Origin: Molanna angustata
Lineage: Eukaryota > Arthropoda > Insecta > Trichoptera > Molannidae
Assembly: GCA_963576475.1 (NCBI GenBank)
Contig: OY754974.1
Span: 6,554,474-6,618,473 of the forward strand
DNA: 64,000 nucleotides
Direction of reading: 5' to 3'
Positions 1 through 11,213 of the stretch are shown one piece after another. A program made the translations under genes and the position numbers. The notes beneath the pieces are model-generated. The model was not told the DNA's origin. It saw nothing but the letters and a program-made list of their open reading frames with translations, and ran no database searches. Numbering within the stretch: position 1 is the stretch's first letter; each line of letters opens with the position of its first letter.

Positions 1-51
<51 letters not shown>

Positions 52-56
52 AAAAA

Positions 57-87
<31 letters not shown>

Positions 88-160
88 ATTAATTAATTAA
101 TTATTTAATTAATTAATTAATTAATAAATAAATAAATAAATAAATAAATGAATAAATAAG

Positions 161-191
<31 letters not shown>

Positions 192-235
192 ATGCATAAA
201 TAAATTAATAAATAAATAAACAATTAAATAAATAA
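1..235. repeat. (TAAA)n array with TTAA interruptions
   Basis: Tetranucleotide AAAT/TAAA array running in from the window edge, broken by a short TTAA block at about 88-122 and by scattered point changes. Such arrays often grow from the A-rich tails of LINEs and SINEs; no element is visible to its left because the window starts here. Confidence 0.95.
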
Positions 236-355
236 ATTATTTTTATGATGTCAAGCAGAGTTTTTGAATGAGACAGAGCGATACAGGAATACTTCGAGAC
301 TCTCCATAGAGATTGCTAAAAAATACATATATCGCTTTGTTTCTAATATTATTAT

Positions 356-540
356 TGTCGGCCTTCCTGGCTCAGTTGGTTAGGTGTCTGCCCGCTGATC
401 CAAAGGTCCCGGGTTCGATTTTGGTGGAGACACAATTTTAAATCGTGTTTTCGTGTCACAGTATTTAATATTTTGCTGGATGCAACTAGTAATCATTAAA
501 GTCGTGAAAATAAATAGGTTAGTAAAATTTTATTACGTTT
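356..540 (+). mobile_element. tRNA-derived SINE, family A
   Basis: The head contains a box A-like TGGCTCAGTTGG and, about 45 bp further, a box B-like GGTTCGATT, the internal RNA polymerase III promoter of a tRNA. It continues into a non-tRNA body (GTGTTTTCGTGTCACAGT), so it is a SINE rather than a tRNA gene. Related copies lie at 12964, 17780 and 54246 on this strand and at 3530 on the other. Box B is damaged here (GATTTTGG instead of GATTCCCGG), so this copy is old. Confidence 0.75.
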
Positions 541-1454
541 GTGAGTTTCATACAACTATGATTTAAGCTATGTATGTATCTCGCATGACTTGGCGTCATA
601 TATTTTTGAAACATATTACCGACTATAGAGACCACCGCTTTTCATAATGATATTATAACGATTATAAACTATTCTTTATGCATTGAATATTTTAATTTCT
701 CGCCCCATATACTAATTTTAATTGAATATGATCCCAAGCAAAACTTAGTACCATACGGGAAACGGCGGTTAACAAAGTTAATGACTCTAGCTAAAAATAA
801 TAATCGCTAGTGAGATATAATTACTCACTTTCTTACCATTAACTTTGCACTAACTATACCAACTGTATGTTATAAATATTTTCACCACCATGGAACAGAA
901 ATGACCTAGTGAAGATTCCAAGATCTACTCAAAAGAAAAAAAGGTAAAGAATTTTTCACAACTTTGCTAGTTGCGTCGTCAGTTTTTAAAGTATAATTTT
1001 GATAGCGAAAATTTAAATAAAACACAGTTTCCTTTATTATCTAAAAAATGACCATATTCCTACCGAATCACAAAATTATACAATAACATAGGTTTCTATA
1101 TAGTTATGAGAATATTTTTTCAATTTATTTTATTGTAATAACTTCATGACAAACATGTTCAAAATATTGTTAACAAATCAGTAAAAACCCTAAAACATTA
1201 AAAACGTTATATTGTTCTCTTGTCTGGGGTGAAATCCCCGGTAAAAGATTTTCAGCACTCGTTGGATCGAATTTAGAATAAATTCATCAAATATTCTAAC
1301 TACCACTGCAACATGCGACGCACAATTTCAGATCTAATGTTCCGTCACTGTATAAAATGTAACACATTCAATACATTTACTCACCGTACAAGACATTCGA
1401 TACTTTTCTTCCCCAAAATTATTTAACTCTTATTTTTTTTTAAAGAATATTTTT
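540..1454. other. unassigned AT-rich DNA
   Basis: No open frame with family features, no clear inverted repeat and no element boundary was recognised here. Confidence 0.5.
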
Positions 1455-1590
1455 GAAAAAAATACGTATACATACATCCTTATACATTCCCTAAATCAAG
1501 CATAGGTGAACGAAATCGGTCGTGGCAGGATTCGAACTCGCAACCATTGGATTACTAATCTAGCGCACTAACCGCTCTGCCACCACCCAA
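1455..1590 (-). mobile_element. tRNA-derived SINE, family C
   Basis: Read on the minus strand the head contains GGCAGAGCGGTTAG (box A region), an anticodon-like loop and GCGAGTTCGAATCCTGCC (box B region), followed by a body with GATTTCGTTCACCTATG and GCTTGATTTAGGGAATGT. The same order of blocks occurs at 4665, 21775 and 26728, which defines the family. The long non-tRNA body argues against a functional tRNA gene. Confidence 0.8.
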
Positions 1591-1594
1591 CTTA

Positions 1595-2179
1595 AAATAA
1601 CTGTATTTTAACTATAGGTAAAAGAAATTAAATTCGTAGAACAATTAATTAATTATTATTTTTGCCTGTAAAATGTAGGTATTAAAATATTTTTATTGTA
1701 AATATTTCTAATTGTGTTTCATAGCAGTTTATAATTTCTTTGGGTCCGGGGAATACTGACTGACTGTCAGACGTTCAAATTAGTATATGAATTCATTTTC
1801 CTGACATAATAACTAATCACCCATCCATACACAGGTAGGTAGTACATGTACCTGTACAAAATTTATTATTTTAATGTGTATGTCCGTCGCGTCGGTACAA
1901 ATACTCGACATATGTTTTTTATAAGTATCGCTAAATCATAACAAGTGCAAAGTGAATAAAAAAAGTACTGCACTGATCATCAATCATATTCAATTTAATT
2001 AAAAATCACTTTAAAAGAGTTTGATTGTTGCAGGGATCCAAACCAGACCACAATCAAACGATTCAAGCGAAAAAATAAAATGTGTACATAGGTATATTTA
2101 AATTCGCAATTTCAGCATTTACCATATTTGGGGTAGGCAGAAAGAACCGAACGCCAGACTCATCTCTATTAACTACCGT
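1595..2179. other. unassigned AT-rich DNA
   Basis: Nothing recognisable as a gene or element; a few GTAGGTAC-type strings occur. Confidence 0.5.
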
Positions 2180-2400
2180 GCCTATATTAACTATGCCGAC
2201 CGCCGCGCCGTGCACAGTCGGTAAGCCGTTCGGTTTCTGTGCGGGCGTCCTGGGTTCGATTCCCAGCAGAGGAGAAATTTATTTAAATTAATTTCTCACG
2301 CAAATATGCTTCTCTGGGTTGGAAAAACTGGATAGTTGGAAGATTTTGTCATACGGCAATAAACTCGCCACTTGCGCAGGGTGCAAGGAAGTGTTCATTA
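2180..2400 (+). mobile_element. tRNA-derived SINE, family B, with LINE-like 3' tail
   Basis: A tRNA-like head (GACCGCCGCGCCGTGCACAG, then GGGTTCGATTCCCAGCAGAG as box B) leads into a body ending in TAGTTGGAAGATTTTGTCAT-ACGGCAATAAACTCGCC. That ending matches the 3' end of the LINE at 8918-9484 (TTGGAAGAAATTGCC, a short GGCAATAAG hairpin, then CCGCC). Shared tails of this kind are the usual sign that a SINE is copied by its partner LINE. Another copy is at 35445 and a tail-only piece at 33890. Confidence 0.75.
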
Positions 2401-2404
2401 TTTA

Positions 2405-3104
2405 TTTATTCATTAACATACATTTCTCGCTTTTTTAACATCCATGCATAGTCTCAAACACGATCAAATATTATTTTTACTCCTAAAGTCTCCATCTTTC
2501 AAAATTCCAATTATGTGTATGGAGTATTTCAGATGGCATCTCATTTTTTTGTTATTTGCCCGGAGGAAGTAACTTTAAAACCGCTCGTACCAAATAACGC
2601 AATCGTGGTTGAAAACAAAATAAATTGCAACGAATGAGACATTTATTAAAATAATTATTCTTTACGATAAGTATCTATGAGTTGAAATATATTTTGTGTA
2701 AACTACAGAAATTTAAAAATATAATTTCATCAACTGTATCATTTATTTATCATTTTTAAAAATTGGCTAGTTTGTTTCTAGCTATACCGCAGCGTGAAAT
2801 CGAAATTTAATATTTATATCGAATGGGACATGTATATTTTGCAAAGAAATTTTGCAACTACGAAGGGCCAATATAAAATCTACAAGAATATCCTTAAAGA
2901 GTTGTAAATCTTTGAACAAAGAGACTGAAGGAGAACTTAGTGGCTAGTAGTAGCAAAAAACGTGACTATCTTCATAAATTAAATAAATAAACAAACAAAA
3001 CAAGATTGCGAAAAAGACTTCTTAATTTTATCTATAAAATATAAATAATATATTTTATTTTAGTATTAATTATTTATCAATCTGTTTATATTTTTATTTA
3101 TTTA
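2405..3104. other. unassigned AT-rich DNA
   Basis: No supported feature; the right end grades into the TTTA/TTAA-rich tract. Confidence 0.5.
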
Positions 3105-3361
3105 TGTATGAATTAATTAATTTTTCATTCATTATTCAATATATTTATTAATTTATTTAATATTTATTTAATTATTCATTTATTCTTCTTCTTCTTCGTT
3201 TAGTAGACCTAGTTGGTCTGTTCTTCAGAAACTATGCCTCATGGGATGACGAAGTCCAGCTTTCCTTCCATCTCTTCGGTCCATCCTGGCCATTGTCCAT
3301 CCCATTTATTTATTTGTGTATTTATTAATTAATTAATTAATTAATTAATTAATTAATTAAT

Positions 3362-3420
<59 letters not shown>

Positions 3421-3448
3421 TCTATTTATCTATTTATTTATTTATATT

Positions 3449-3479
<31 letters not shown>

Positions 3480-3525
3480 TTTTTTTTTTTTTTATTTATT
3501 TATTTGTTTTTTTATTTATTTAAGA
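3105..3525. repeat. (TTTA)n/(TTAA)n low-complexity tract
   Basis: Long TTTA tetranucleotide tract with TTAA runs, interrupted at 3183-3302 by an RTE 3' end. It abuts SINE A at 3530. Confidence 0.9.
3183..3302 (-). mobile_element. RTE-type LINE 3' end, fragment
   Basis: On the minus strand this short non-AT block ends in a GAA-repeat tail (plus strand TTCTTCTTCTTCTTCG at about 3183). RTE elements end in short tandem repeats, and the RTE copy at 19405-20701 has the same GAA tail. The block is too short to place in a coding frame with certainty. Confidence 0.45.
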
Positions 3526-3529
3526 TACA

Positions 3530-3665
3530 CCCCTTAACATGTTGCCACTTTCTGGATACTCCAGACTGAAAATGCAATTATTAACTGTGTATCCACCGGG
3601 AATTGAACCCGGGACTCTTGGGTCACCAGTCAAATACCCATCCAACTGAACCACGAAAGCCGTCA
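3530..3665 (-). mobile_element. tRNA-derived SINE, family A
   Basis: Minus-strand copy: GGCTTTCGTGGTTCAGTTGG (box A) and CCCGGGTTCAATTCCCGG (box B), with the family body towards the TTTA tract. Same family as 356-540. Confidence 0.75.
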
Positions 3666-3669
3666 ATCT

Positions 3670-4660
3670 TTATGAAAAAAAATATAAAATCACATATTAG
3701 CGCATGGTAGTAAATAAAATCAGATAGGTATGTAATCAATAATGGAAATCAATCTTTTAAGGATCGATTCGACTCTCCCTGGCACAATTTTGATGCGGCA
3801 TAACTGCTCAAGTTACTTCATTTTGGGTGCGATTAATATTATGTGTCATGTTTGATGCTTACCACATGGATGGTGTTCTTGGTGTGCTACAAATAAGAAA
3901 GCTGGAGATACTGATAGTAGGTGTTTCCAATGAACGAATATCATGACATAGGTACAGTGACCAAATTTTAGTCTGATCTTTAGAGATAAAGAAAATTAAT
4001 GTATATAAGAATGATTGTTTGGTAAAAAATACTGCTAAAATGAAAAGAAAAAATGATCAGATATTACCTACTCAGTTATATCTGATCAAACCAATTGTAT
4101 TTATGAAATTCCCAGGACTATTATTTAATGCTTTGAATGTAACCTGCGATCTATGAAGCATGATCATTGATCATTAGAATGACAACTATAAAATAACATT
4201 TTTTTTTGTTTTCTTTTTGATGGTCATAAGATTTTATTTAGCATATTTTTATTTTGAAAGGGTTCTTGTAATTATTGAACGTATGAAATGGTTCTTGCCA
4301 TTTGGAAAGGGAGTTCAAGGGTTTTGGACCTTAATCAACGAGACATGCTTCATTGTAGAGTTCACCTCATCTTCGATCGACGGTCATTAGGGCGGAGTCT
4401 GGGACGTATAACGTCTACTAAAAACATTATACGAGAATTTGATGTAGAATAAAGGAAATATTATTTGATAAGTGTAGATTTAGGTATAAATTAGAAACAT
4501 TGTGCATAAATTTCTTTGCAATTGTTAACTATTTTGTATAATTTTTTAATTAGTACTAATTTTTATATGATTTAATTTTTTTTATTTATTCAAAATAACC
4601 AATTACCTACTTATATAGCAATTACAATAAATATATAATAACTTATTTTTCTAAATAATG
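3670..4660. other. unassigned DNA
   Basis: No coding pattern or element structure recognised over this stretch. Confidence 0.5.
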
Positions 4661-4664
4661 AATA

Positions 4665-4822
4665 TTTTCTTGTAACAAGTGCATATACAATACATCCTCA
4701 CATATTCTCTAAATTAAGCATAAATGCTTGTGCTATAGATAAACGGAATCGGTCGTGGCAGGATTCAAACTCGTGGCCACTGGATTATAAACCCAGTGCT
4801 CTAACCGCTCTGCCACCACCCA
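4665..4822 (-). mobile_element. tRNA-derived SINE, family C
   Basis: Minus-strand copy with GGCAGAGCGGTTAGAGCACT as head, a box B-like stretch altered to GAGTTTGAATCCTGCC, and the family body with AAGCATTTATGCTTAATTTA. Same block order as the copies at 1455, 21775 and 26728. Confidence 0.8.
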
Positions 4823-4824
4823 TA

Positions 4825-5193
4825 TTTTATTATTTTCATGTTTTAAACATTTCATTAGGCCATATTTTATTTAGGCCATTTCATTTCATTAGACTAGTTA
4901 TATTTCATTACTAAACAGGTGTAATTTTTAAATATGTGTACAAATTTTAACATCTATGTAGTTAGAATGCATGTTATTAAATTTTATCCAATTGTTTAGA
5001 ATTTTTCACACAAAAATCCAATATTAATTCTAATTTGACCAGACAGTTGTAATCGTCAGCTACAATATGCTTTGTATAGCTTCTAAGACAGCTGAACATA
5101 TTAAAATATTGAACTGAATTTTTAACATTATCACACATTTATTTGACAAACATCCAACAATTTAATATACTCTGGAGACTTATAATATCAACC
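4825..5193. other. unassigned AT-rich DNA
   Basis: No supported feature between SINE C and the RTE 3' end. Confidence 0.5.
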
Positions 5194-5199
5194 GTCTCA

Positions 5200-5638
5200 C
5201 ATCATCATCATCAGCAATGGTGCTACAGCCCGGTGTAGGCCTTGGCCTCCTCAAGAAACTGCCTCCATCCCGCCCTGTCGACAGCAAGTCTCCTCCAATT
5301 TGTCTGTCCGATCGCTCTTATATCGCCCTCAATGTCGTCCATCCATCTCATCCTCTGCTTCTTCTTCCTTCAGGACACGTGTCCAATACTTTCTTTGGGA
5401 CCCGGCTATTCTCCATTCTTCAAACGTGTCCAAGCCAACGTAGACGTTCTATTTTGATGTATTGGACAACGTTTTGTTCGCCATAAATTATTTCTAGCGC
5501 ATGGTAAAACCGGATCCTCCAAGATATTCCTTCACAGGTAGGGCCAATTATTTTGCGAAGTATTTTCCTTTCAAACACCAACAATGCATTTTCGTCCTTC
5601 TTGGTCAATGACCACATATCCACTCAGAAAAAAAATGT
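5200..5638 (-). pseudogene. RTE-type LINE reverse transcriptase, 3' end
   Basis: A 5'-truncated LINE copy on the minus strand. The 67-residue frame at 5420-5623 reads MWSLTKKDENALLVFERKIL, then RKIIGP and LRWLGHV, which is the region just downstream of the reverse transcriptase fingers and palm in many insect RTE elements. The frame is broken downstream, so no complete protein can be made. The 3' end is marked by a TGATGATGATG tail (plus strand CATCATCATCA at 5200). GTCTCA occurs on both sides (5194-5199 and 5639-5644) and could be a 6-bp target duplication, which is short enough to be chance. Confidence 0.75.
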
Positions 5639-5712
5639 GTCTCAGAATCATTGAGAATCGAACTCAGGACCGTAGGCGTAGACATACAACTTACTGAGCC
5701 GACAATGGTTAC
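5639..5712 (-). mobile_element. tRNA-like SINE head, unplaced family
   Basis: Read on the minus strand it contains TCGGCTCAGTAAGTTGTATG (box A-like) and CCTGAGTTCGATTCTCA (box B-like) at tRNA spacing, with mismatched flanks that cannot form an acceptor stem. Most likely a SINE head; it does not match families A, B or C closely. Confidence 0.5.
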
Positions 5713-5714
5713 AA

Positions 5715-6309
5715 AATTTTATGTTTTTCCAAATAATTACAGGCACTACGTCCTTATAACTTAAGACCATGGATCTAACTCAGGGGGCAGCGATGGGTTG
5801 ATCAGTCAAAGTTTACAGTCTTTTTTGACAGCAAACAAATTTGACACTTATTGCACTTGTATGATTTATGACCGTGCATTCCCTGTCCCGGTCAATTTAT
5901 TTAACAACTGACACCTTCGCATGTGCGTAAAGTCTTCAACTACATTTACATTAATTTGATCATAAATACTTCACTTATAGGAAACAGGATCATGTCTGTG
6001 AGTTAAAGTACATAGATACCAACCTACGATAAAAAATATCATATATCAATGTGACTGTAAATAATATTTTTCTTTGTAAATAAAACACTTGATGGAATGA
6101 ATGAATGAATAATGTATTTCCAACACTATAGATATTACAAAGGAATAAATACAATTCCACACATTTGAAAATGTTACTGCCTCGCTGGACATAGTCTGTT
6201 CTAAGGCAGTACAAGTTATTTAATTTTTTACTAATTTATTACATTAGTTTTAATAATTTATTTTTTAAGAATAACTTTTTTAAGTCTATTAACATCAAAA
6301 ATAACAAAA
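5715..6309. other. unassigned DNA
   Basis: The block near 6170-6230 (CTGTTCTAAGGCAGTACAAG) resembles 6925-6960 on the far side of the fold-back element at 6310-6876 (CTGTTCTAAGGCGGTATAAT). Part of this stretch may therefore belong to the same larger repeat. Nothing else is recognisable. Confidence 0.4.
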
Positions 6310-6876
6310 TGGGTCATTTGCAAATTTAGTGCAGGTAATTTTGTCCCTCAAGAAAAAAAATCCTTTATAATTAATAACATCAAAACCTCGTAGAAAACGT
6401 TTATTATAAATAATAATACCTAATCTTGAATCAATTTTTCCACTTTTTATTTTAAAATAACAATATTGTTATTCCTCGCAACAGTATTTTTTTTCCCACA
6501 AACTAAATAATGTCTATCAAAATATAACAAATTTATTTTTGATATAATTTTTTTCGAACACCTCATTTTAAAATTGTAGTGTCTATGTATATGCTATGTA
6601 AGTTTACTCTGTAATTTATATTGATTAATAAGAGAATATATAGTTAAATTATTCTGAATGTACTATGAATTAAAACATTATTACTTTTAAAAAAGTGGAA
6701 AATAGATTCAAGATTATAAATGTTTATAATAAACGTTTACTTCTGTGATATTTTTTGTATTTATGTTAAAAATAATGAGGTTTGGACGTTTATTATTATA
6801 AAGGATGTTTTTTTCTTGAGAGACAAGATTACGTGCAAACAAAATATCGTCGTTTACAAAATTTGCAAACGACCCA
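6310..6876. mobile_element. fold-back/MITE-like element with long terminal inverted repeats
   Basis: The ends are inverted copies: left TGGGTCATTTGCAAAT, right ATTTGCAAACGACCCA. The inverted match continues inward through CCTCAAGAAAAAAAATCC and its partner near 6800. A further inner match joins 6380-6440 with 6680-6735 (AAACGTTTATTATAAA and partner). It has no coding capacity. The structure is typical of a non-autonomous DNA transposon or fold-back element; no clear target duplication is visible, so the superfamily is open. Confidence 0.7.
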
Positions 6877-7200
6877 AATACTAAAAATTTAAGATACCAG
6901 ATATTTTTATGATCATAAACTGTCTCACTAGGTGAAACCTGTTCTAAGGCGGTATAATATATAGGTGTCTATATAAGTACATAAGTTTAAATTAATTTAT
7001 TAATTTTCTAATATGGCTGGTTTCAAGTATATTTTTTTTATTTATTTTGATTAGGAAACAAAAAAGGAGTAACTACCTACAAAAAGAAAAGTACATGATA
7101 AATATAAAAGAAGTATACAACAATCTGTACACCCATACATAATAGAATAGTAAGTACTGCAAACTAACCACAAGAATACAAAATAAAAAAAAGAATATGC

Positions 7201-7903
7201 ATATTTAAGGGGGGGGACTGCTGCCAACATACCTATTTTTCAATTTGATATAACATCATTATTTCTTATCAAATCGTTTTGAAAAAAATAATTTAGATAG
7301 TTTGGATATTCATAAATAAAAATATACCTTAACTTTTTGATAATGTTCTGTATAAATTCTTGTAGAAAAATAATGGCATACCCCGATTTTCAACGTTTAT
7401 CATATATTTTCAATAAACTATAAGGCGTAGAGTAATATATATTTTTTTTTAAATTAAAGAAGACAAAAATATCTAGAAAAATATGATGTGACGTTGCATT
7501 AATGCTTCAGGTTTAGTAAATAAACCTAAAAAACATTTATTTTTCATTCAGCGCCTTTGCGTAACAAAAGTTTTTTTGGTTTATTTACTTAACCTGATGC
7601 GTTAATGCAAAGTCATATCATATTTTTCCAGGTATTTTGTTGTTCTTTAATTTATAAAAAAAAATATTGCTCTATACCTTATATTTTTTTAGAAATTTAA
7701 GATAAATGTCTAAAATCGGGGTATGCTTATTATTTTCGTACAAGAATATATACAGAACATAATCAAAAAGTGAAGGTATATTTCTCTTTATTAATATCCA
7801 AACTAACTAGGTTATTTTTTTCAAAATGATTCGTTTGGTAATAATGATGGTATATCAAATTGAAAAAATAGGTACGTTGGCAGCAGTCACCCTCTTAAAA
7901 TAT
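7201..7903. mobile_element. long fold-back element, about 0.7 kb
   Basis: Almost the whole element is an inverted repeat. The left end GGGGGGACTGCTGCCAACAT pairs with the right end ACGTTGGCAGCAGTCACCCT. Successive inner blocks pair in order: TTCAATTTGATAT, AGTTTGGATATTC, GGCATACCCCGATTTT, TATGATGTGACGTTGCATTA and AGGTTTAGTAAATAAACC. Only a short loop near 7520-7560 is unpaired. Arms differ by many substitutions and small indels, so it is old. It is non-coding; a MITE or Foldback-type DNA element is the likely class. Confidence 0.8.
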
Positions 7904-7904
7904 A

Positions 7905-8395
7905 AAAATTTAAATTTTTTTCAAAAAAGCTCAAAACAAAGTAGGATATGGGGGGAATAAAGAGTGATACAATGACGTGATGTATAAAATAAAATAAAGG
8001 AAGAATGGAGGAGAGGTAGGAAATTAGGAGAAATAATGTCATCACTGTTGTAGGTAAGTATAGTTATTTCGTTGTTTACTTTATTTTCCTCGTTTTTTTT
8101 TTAAATTGTAGGTACAACTCAATTCACGATCTCATAGTTTATATTTGAAATCAAATTTACTGTATATAAAAGTTTTATATACGGACTTCATGGAAAAATT
8201 ATATTTTTTTAAAAAATTATTCAGAGCATATTATGAAAAAATATATAATTAAAAAACCGTGTTTTTATGGTAATAAACAATTTCTTTTCATGATAAAATA
8301 ATTAATGTTTTTTTCTCGAAATAATTTAATGGCAACATTCGACTACGAACAACAAAACGAACACGCACAGAATTCAAGGAATTAATTATTTAAAA
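7905..8395. other. unassigned AT-rich DNA
   Basis: No supported feature. Confidence 0.5.
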
Positions 8396-8397
8396 AT

Positions 8398-8452
8398 TCT
8401 GAAGAGGACGCTGACCGCGCTATGTATGAACTGAGCTACCAGCGGAGAAATG
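8398..8452 (-). mobile_element. possible tRNA-like SINE head, fragment
   Basis: The minus strand contains CCGCTGGTAGCTCAGTTCAT, a box A-like tRNA head, followed by GCGCGGTCAGCGTCC. Box B is not clear. Weak call. Confidence 0.3.
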
Positions 8453-8454
8453 AA

Positions 8455-8915
8455 ATCGATAAAAAATAAACCCACATTTATTATTTCAATCATTTATCAA
8501 ATTTTAATACTTTTTCAATTAAATTCTGTCTGTGCTATTGTCAAATTTGAACTCGAAAACTTCGAGAGCACCGGGCCCGGCGTCAAAAGGCAAACTCTCG
8601 GATGCGACTCTGTAATAGCTTAGAGAAAGCGAAAAGGTTTTTTTTGACATGGTGCCGCATACTTTTGGAATTGTTTTGTTTGTTACGTTCATATGTCAGG
8701 TGTTAGCTCATCCACACGGATCAGTTGTGTATATAATGTATCCAGTTAATAATAAATCACGGAGTTCAGCGATGGGACACGGGGCCGAAACGATGGTTTT
8801 TACGCCCAGTGCATATGTTTCGTAGTGGAGCGCCTCTACACTCCCTTTGAATAAAAGTATTTTTTAAAGATTATCAAAATAATATTCATTGGCCCAAGAT
8901 ACGACAACGATGTAA
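8455..8915. other. unassigned DNA
   Basis: A higher-GC patch at about 8560-8610 (GCACCGGGCCCGGCGTC) stands out, but no frame or family was recognised. Confidence 0.45.
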
Positions 8916-8917
8916 TA

Positions 8918-9484
8918 TAGGTAGGTACATATCTTGTCATTACTATACAATGTCCTTTTTAATCCAAATTTACCTCAGTATCTCAAAGATAAATTCACTT
9001 ATCTCTCAAGCCACGGGCGTCCACTTCGATCTGCTGAACGTGCTTTACTATCTATCCCTATTCATAGTTCTGATTTTTTAAGCTCTTCATTTGAAGTACA
9101 TTCGGCTAGGCTATGGAATAGCCTAAGTCCTGATATTACGTCGTCTATCGCATTAAACATCTTCAAGAAAAGGCTTAAGCAAAAATATTTATCTGACAAC
9201 ACCTGATTACATCTTCCTCTCCTCTTCCTTTCCTTATTCTTTAGTTTTCCTATCATTGCTATTAATTGTTTTTTTATGCTATCTTATTTGTTTTTTTTTA
9301 CTTTTTTTCTGCTGTATTTATTTATTTTGTAATGTGATTGTGTAACTGATTGCCATAGTACCTACATATTGTTTTGTATACTTAACATTAATTCTGGTTG
9401 GTTGGAAGAAATTGCCTTAAGGCAATAAGCCCGCCAGTGTACAAATTGTATGTACAAGAAGATTCAAATAAATAAATAAATAAA
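8918..9484 (+). pseudogene. LINE (Jockey/CR1-like) 3' end: reverse transcriptase C-terminus plus 3' UTR
   Basis: The 90-residue frame at 8934-9206 ends a LINE ORF2. It carries the C-terminal signature ARLWNSLSPDI, then a run like NIFKKRLKQKYL, typical after the reverse transcriptase domain of Jockey/CR1-type elements. The catalytic domain is lost by 5' truncation. The 3' UTR ends in TTGGTTGGAAGAAATTGCC, a small hairpin (CTTAAGG within GCCTTAAGGCAATAAG), CCCGCC, and an AATAAATAAATAAA tail at 9470-9484. The same ending occurs in SINE B (2180, 35445) and in the solo tail at 32030-32245. A minus-strand copy of the 3' UTR lies at 22930-23205. Exact clade is uncertain. Confidence 0.75.
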
Positions 9485-9697
9485 AAACAATATAATCTTG
9501 CATCACACCATAGTTTTTAATGGCAAAGGGTGGCGAGAAATACAGAGGCATGAATGTCGTGAAAGGAGGCGTGTGTCCAATAATGGAAAACTGTGAAATA
9601 TCTCTCTATTCCAGAGAGTAATTTTTTTGGATGTTGGGAGATTCAATGTTCAAATAAACTTTTATTACAATTTTAAAATAATACACATTCAAGATTT
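9485..9697. other. unassigned DNA
   Basis: Short spacer between a LINE tail and the RTE target duplication; no feature recognised. Confidence 0.5.
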
Positions 9698-9704
9698 AAT
9701 TGTA

Positions 9705-10432
9705 CATACATACATACATACCATCACGCCATGTCCCTTGAGGGGTAGGCAGAGAGAACCGAACGCCACATTTTCCTATCCTGGCACGCATCCCTCGCTT
9801 CGTCCACATTCATGCATCGTCTCATACATGCTCGTCTATTGCTCACACTTCTAACATTTCCGTCTTTCAAAATTTCGTTCACATGGTCGTGCCATCCCTT
9901 TCTTGGGCGTCCCCGACCTCTCAATCCATTCCTTTCCGCTTTGTATATTTTCTTCGTCAGGCGCTCCTCATTCATTCTCCCCATGTGACCAAACCATCTC
10001 AATGTGTTCACTTTCATTCTAGTAATGACATCTTTCTTCATCTTACATTCTTTCCTTATGTCTTCATTTCTTACCCGGTCATACATCGTTCTATTACAAA
10101 TCCTTCTTAACGATCTCATTTCAACTGCATTTATTCTACTTTCATGCGTCTTCTGCCATGTCCAGGTTTCACTTGCATACGTCAAGGTTGGCACTACGAC
10201 GGCGTTATGAATGGCAACTTTGGCATCCTTTGATATGTTGCGATCATTCATAATTGGTCTTAGTGCTCCATTCACTCTGTTTCCTGCCATAACTCTTCTT
10301 TCGATCTCTTTATCGAGTCGTCCATTCCGTTGAAATATGCTTCCCAAGTACACATATTCGTCGACTTGCTCGAGCCATACGTTCTCTACTCTTATTTTAC
10401 ACGCAGTTCTGCTTTCACTCTTTTCAAAGACC
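9705..10432 (-). pseudogene. RTE-type LINE, 5'-truncated copy with target duplication
   Basis: The minus-strand frame at 9724-10353 (209 residues) is the C-terminal half of an RTE reverse transcriptase: YLGSIFQRNG, TLTYASETWTWQ, LRRICNRTMYDRVR, LRWFGHMGRM, then GRPRKGWHDHV, ending RSVLSAYPSRDMA. The palm motifs with the catalytic aspartates are missing. The 3' end has the GTAT tail of this subfamily (plus strand ACATACATACATACC). TAATTGT flanks the copy at 9698-9704 and 10433-10439, consistent with a target site duplication. It matches 23646-24912 closely in protein sequence, so the two are one subfamily. Confidence 0.88.
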
Positions 10433-10439
10433 TAATTGT

Positions 10440-11200
10440 TCTGTATAAAAATTAGAATCAAAGTTGTTTACTAGAGGAGGTCTATCTAGAATATGAATAT
10501 ATTGTTCTTTATGTCTTAATTACAAGTTTTTATTGTTTCCCATTCAATATTATTTATATATTTTAATTATTCACCCTAACATAGAAACAACAGCTAAAAT
10601 AATATACAAATAATTCATAATATATTCACTATGATCATTTGAAAGATCATCTGATATTTCTTCGAGCATTAGCGATATCTCATTTTCGGTTGCCATTTTT
10701 ATGTTGAATAGTCACATTTGGCGCTGACATTAATTCGTTTTAACTCAGTACCAGAATAGGTATACTGTCGGGCGTAATCACTTGTCGTAGTCAAATACCG
10801 TATAGTTGCTTTTGGCTCTGATATAATATATGGAAATAAAGATGCAAGATACGTGCCTAACTCATTTTTTTTTCATTTGTGGGTTAATCATCTCTGGTTC
10901 TGAGCCACTCATAATATATTCGTGCTGGGCGACATCTGTCTAAATACTCTTATTACTTTGATAACATGCTTCAATATAATCATTCAAATGGTTCTGAACC
11001 AAACAACCATCAATATATGACAGCTTCCAAAGATGTCACTTTTCATTTAGGTTGTTTTTTATTATAAATTAATTATAAAATAACAATATTTTATAAAAAC
11101 TGATAATTTATTTATTTATTTGTATTTTAAACGCCCTAAAGGGGTTTTTATGTACATAATTATAAACTGAATACACAGATTTGTGAACGACGAAGTAAAA
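10440..11200. other. unassigned AT-rich DNA
   Basis: No coding pattern or repeat structure recognised. Confidence 0.5.
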
Positions 11201-11213
11201 TACATTTATACAT

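Noticed and set aside
1..235. CRISPR-like or satellite array in the regularly repeated ends
   Set aside because: Plain tetranucleotide repeats with no spacers; eukaryotic context.
356..430. Possible tRNA genes at 356, 2185, 12964, 17780, 26728 and elsewhere
   Set aside because: Box A and box B are present, but acceptor stems do not pair and each is followed by a conserved non-tRNA body; they are SINE heads.
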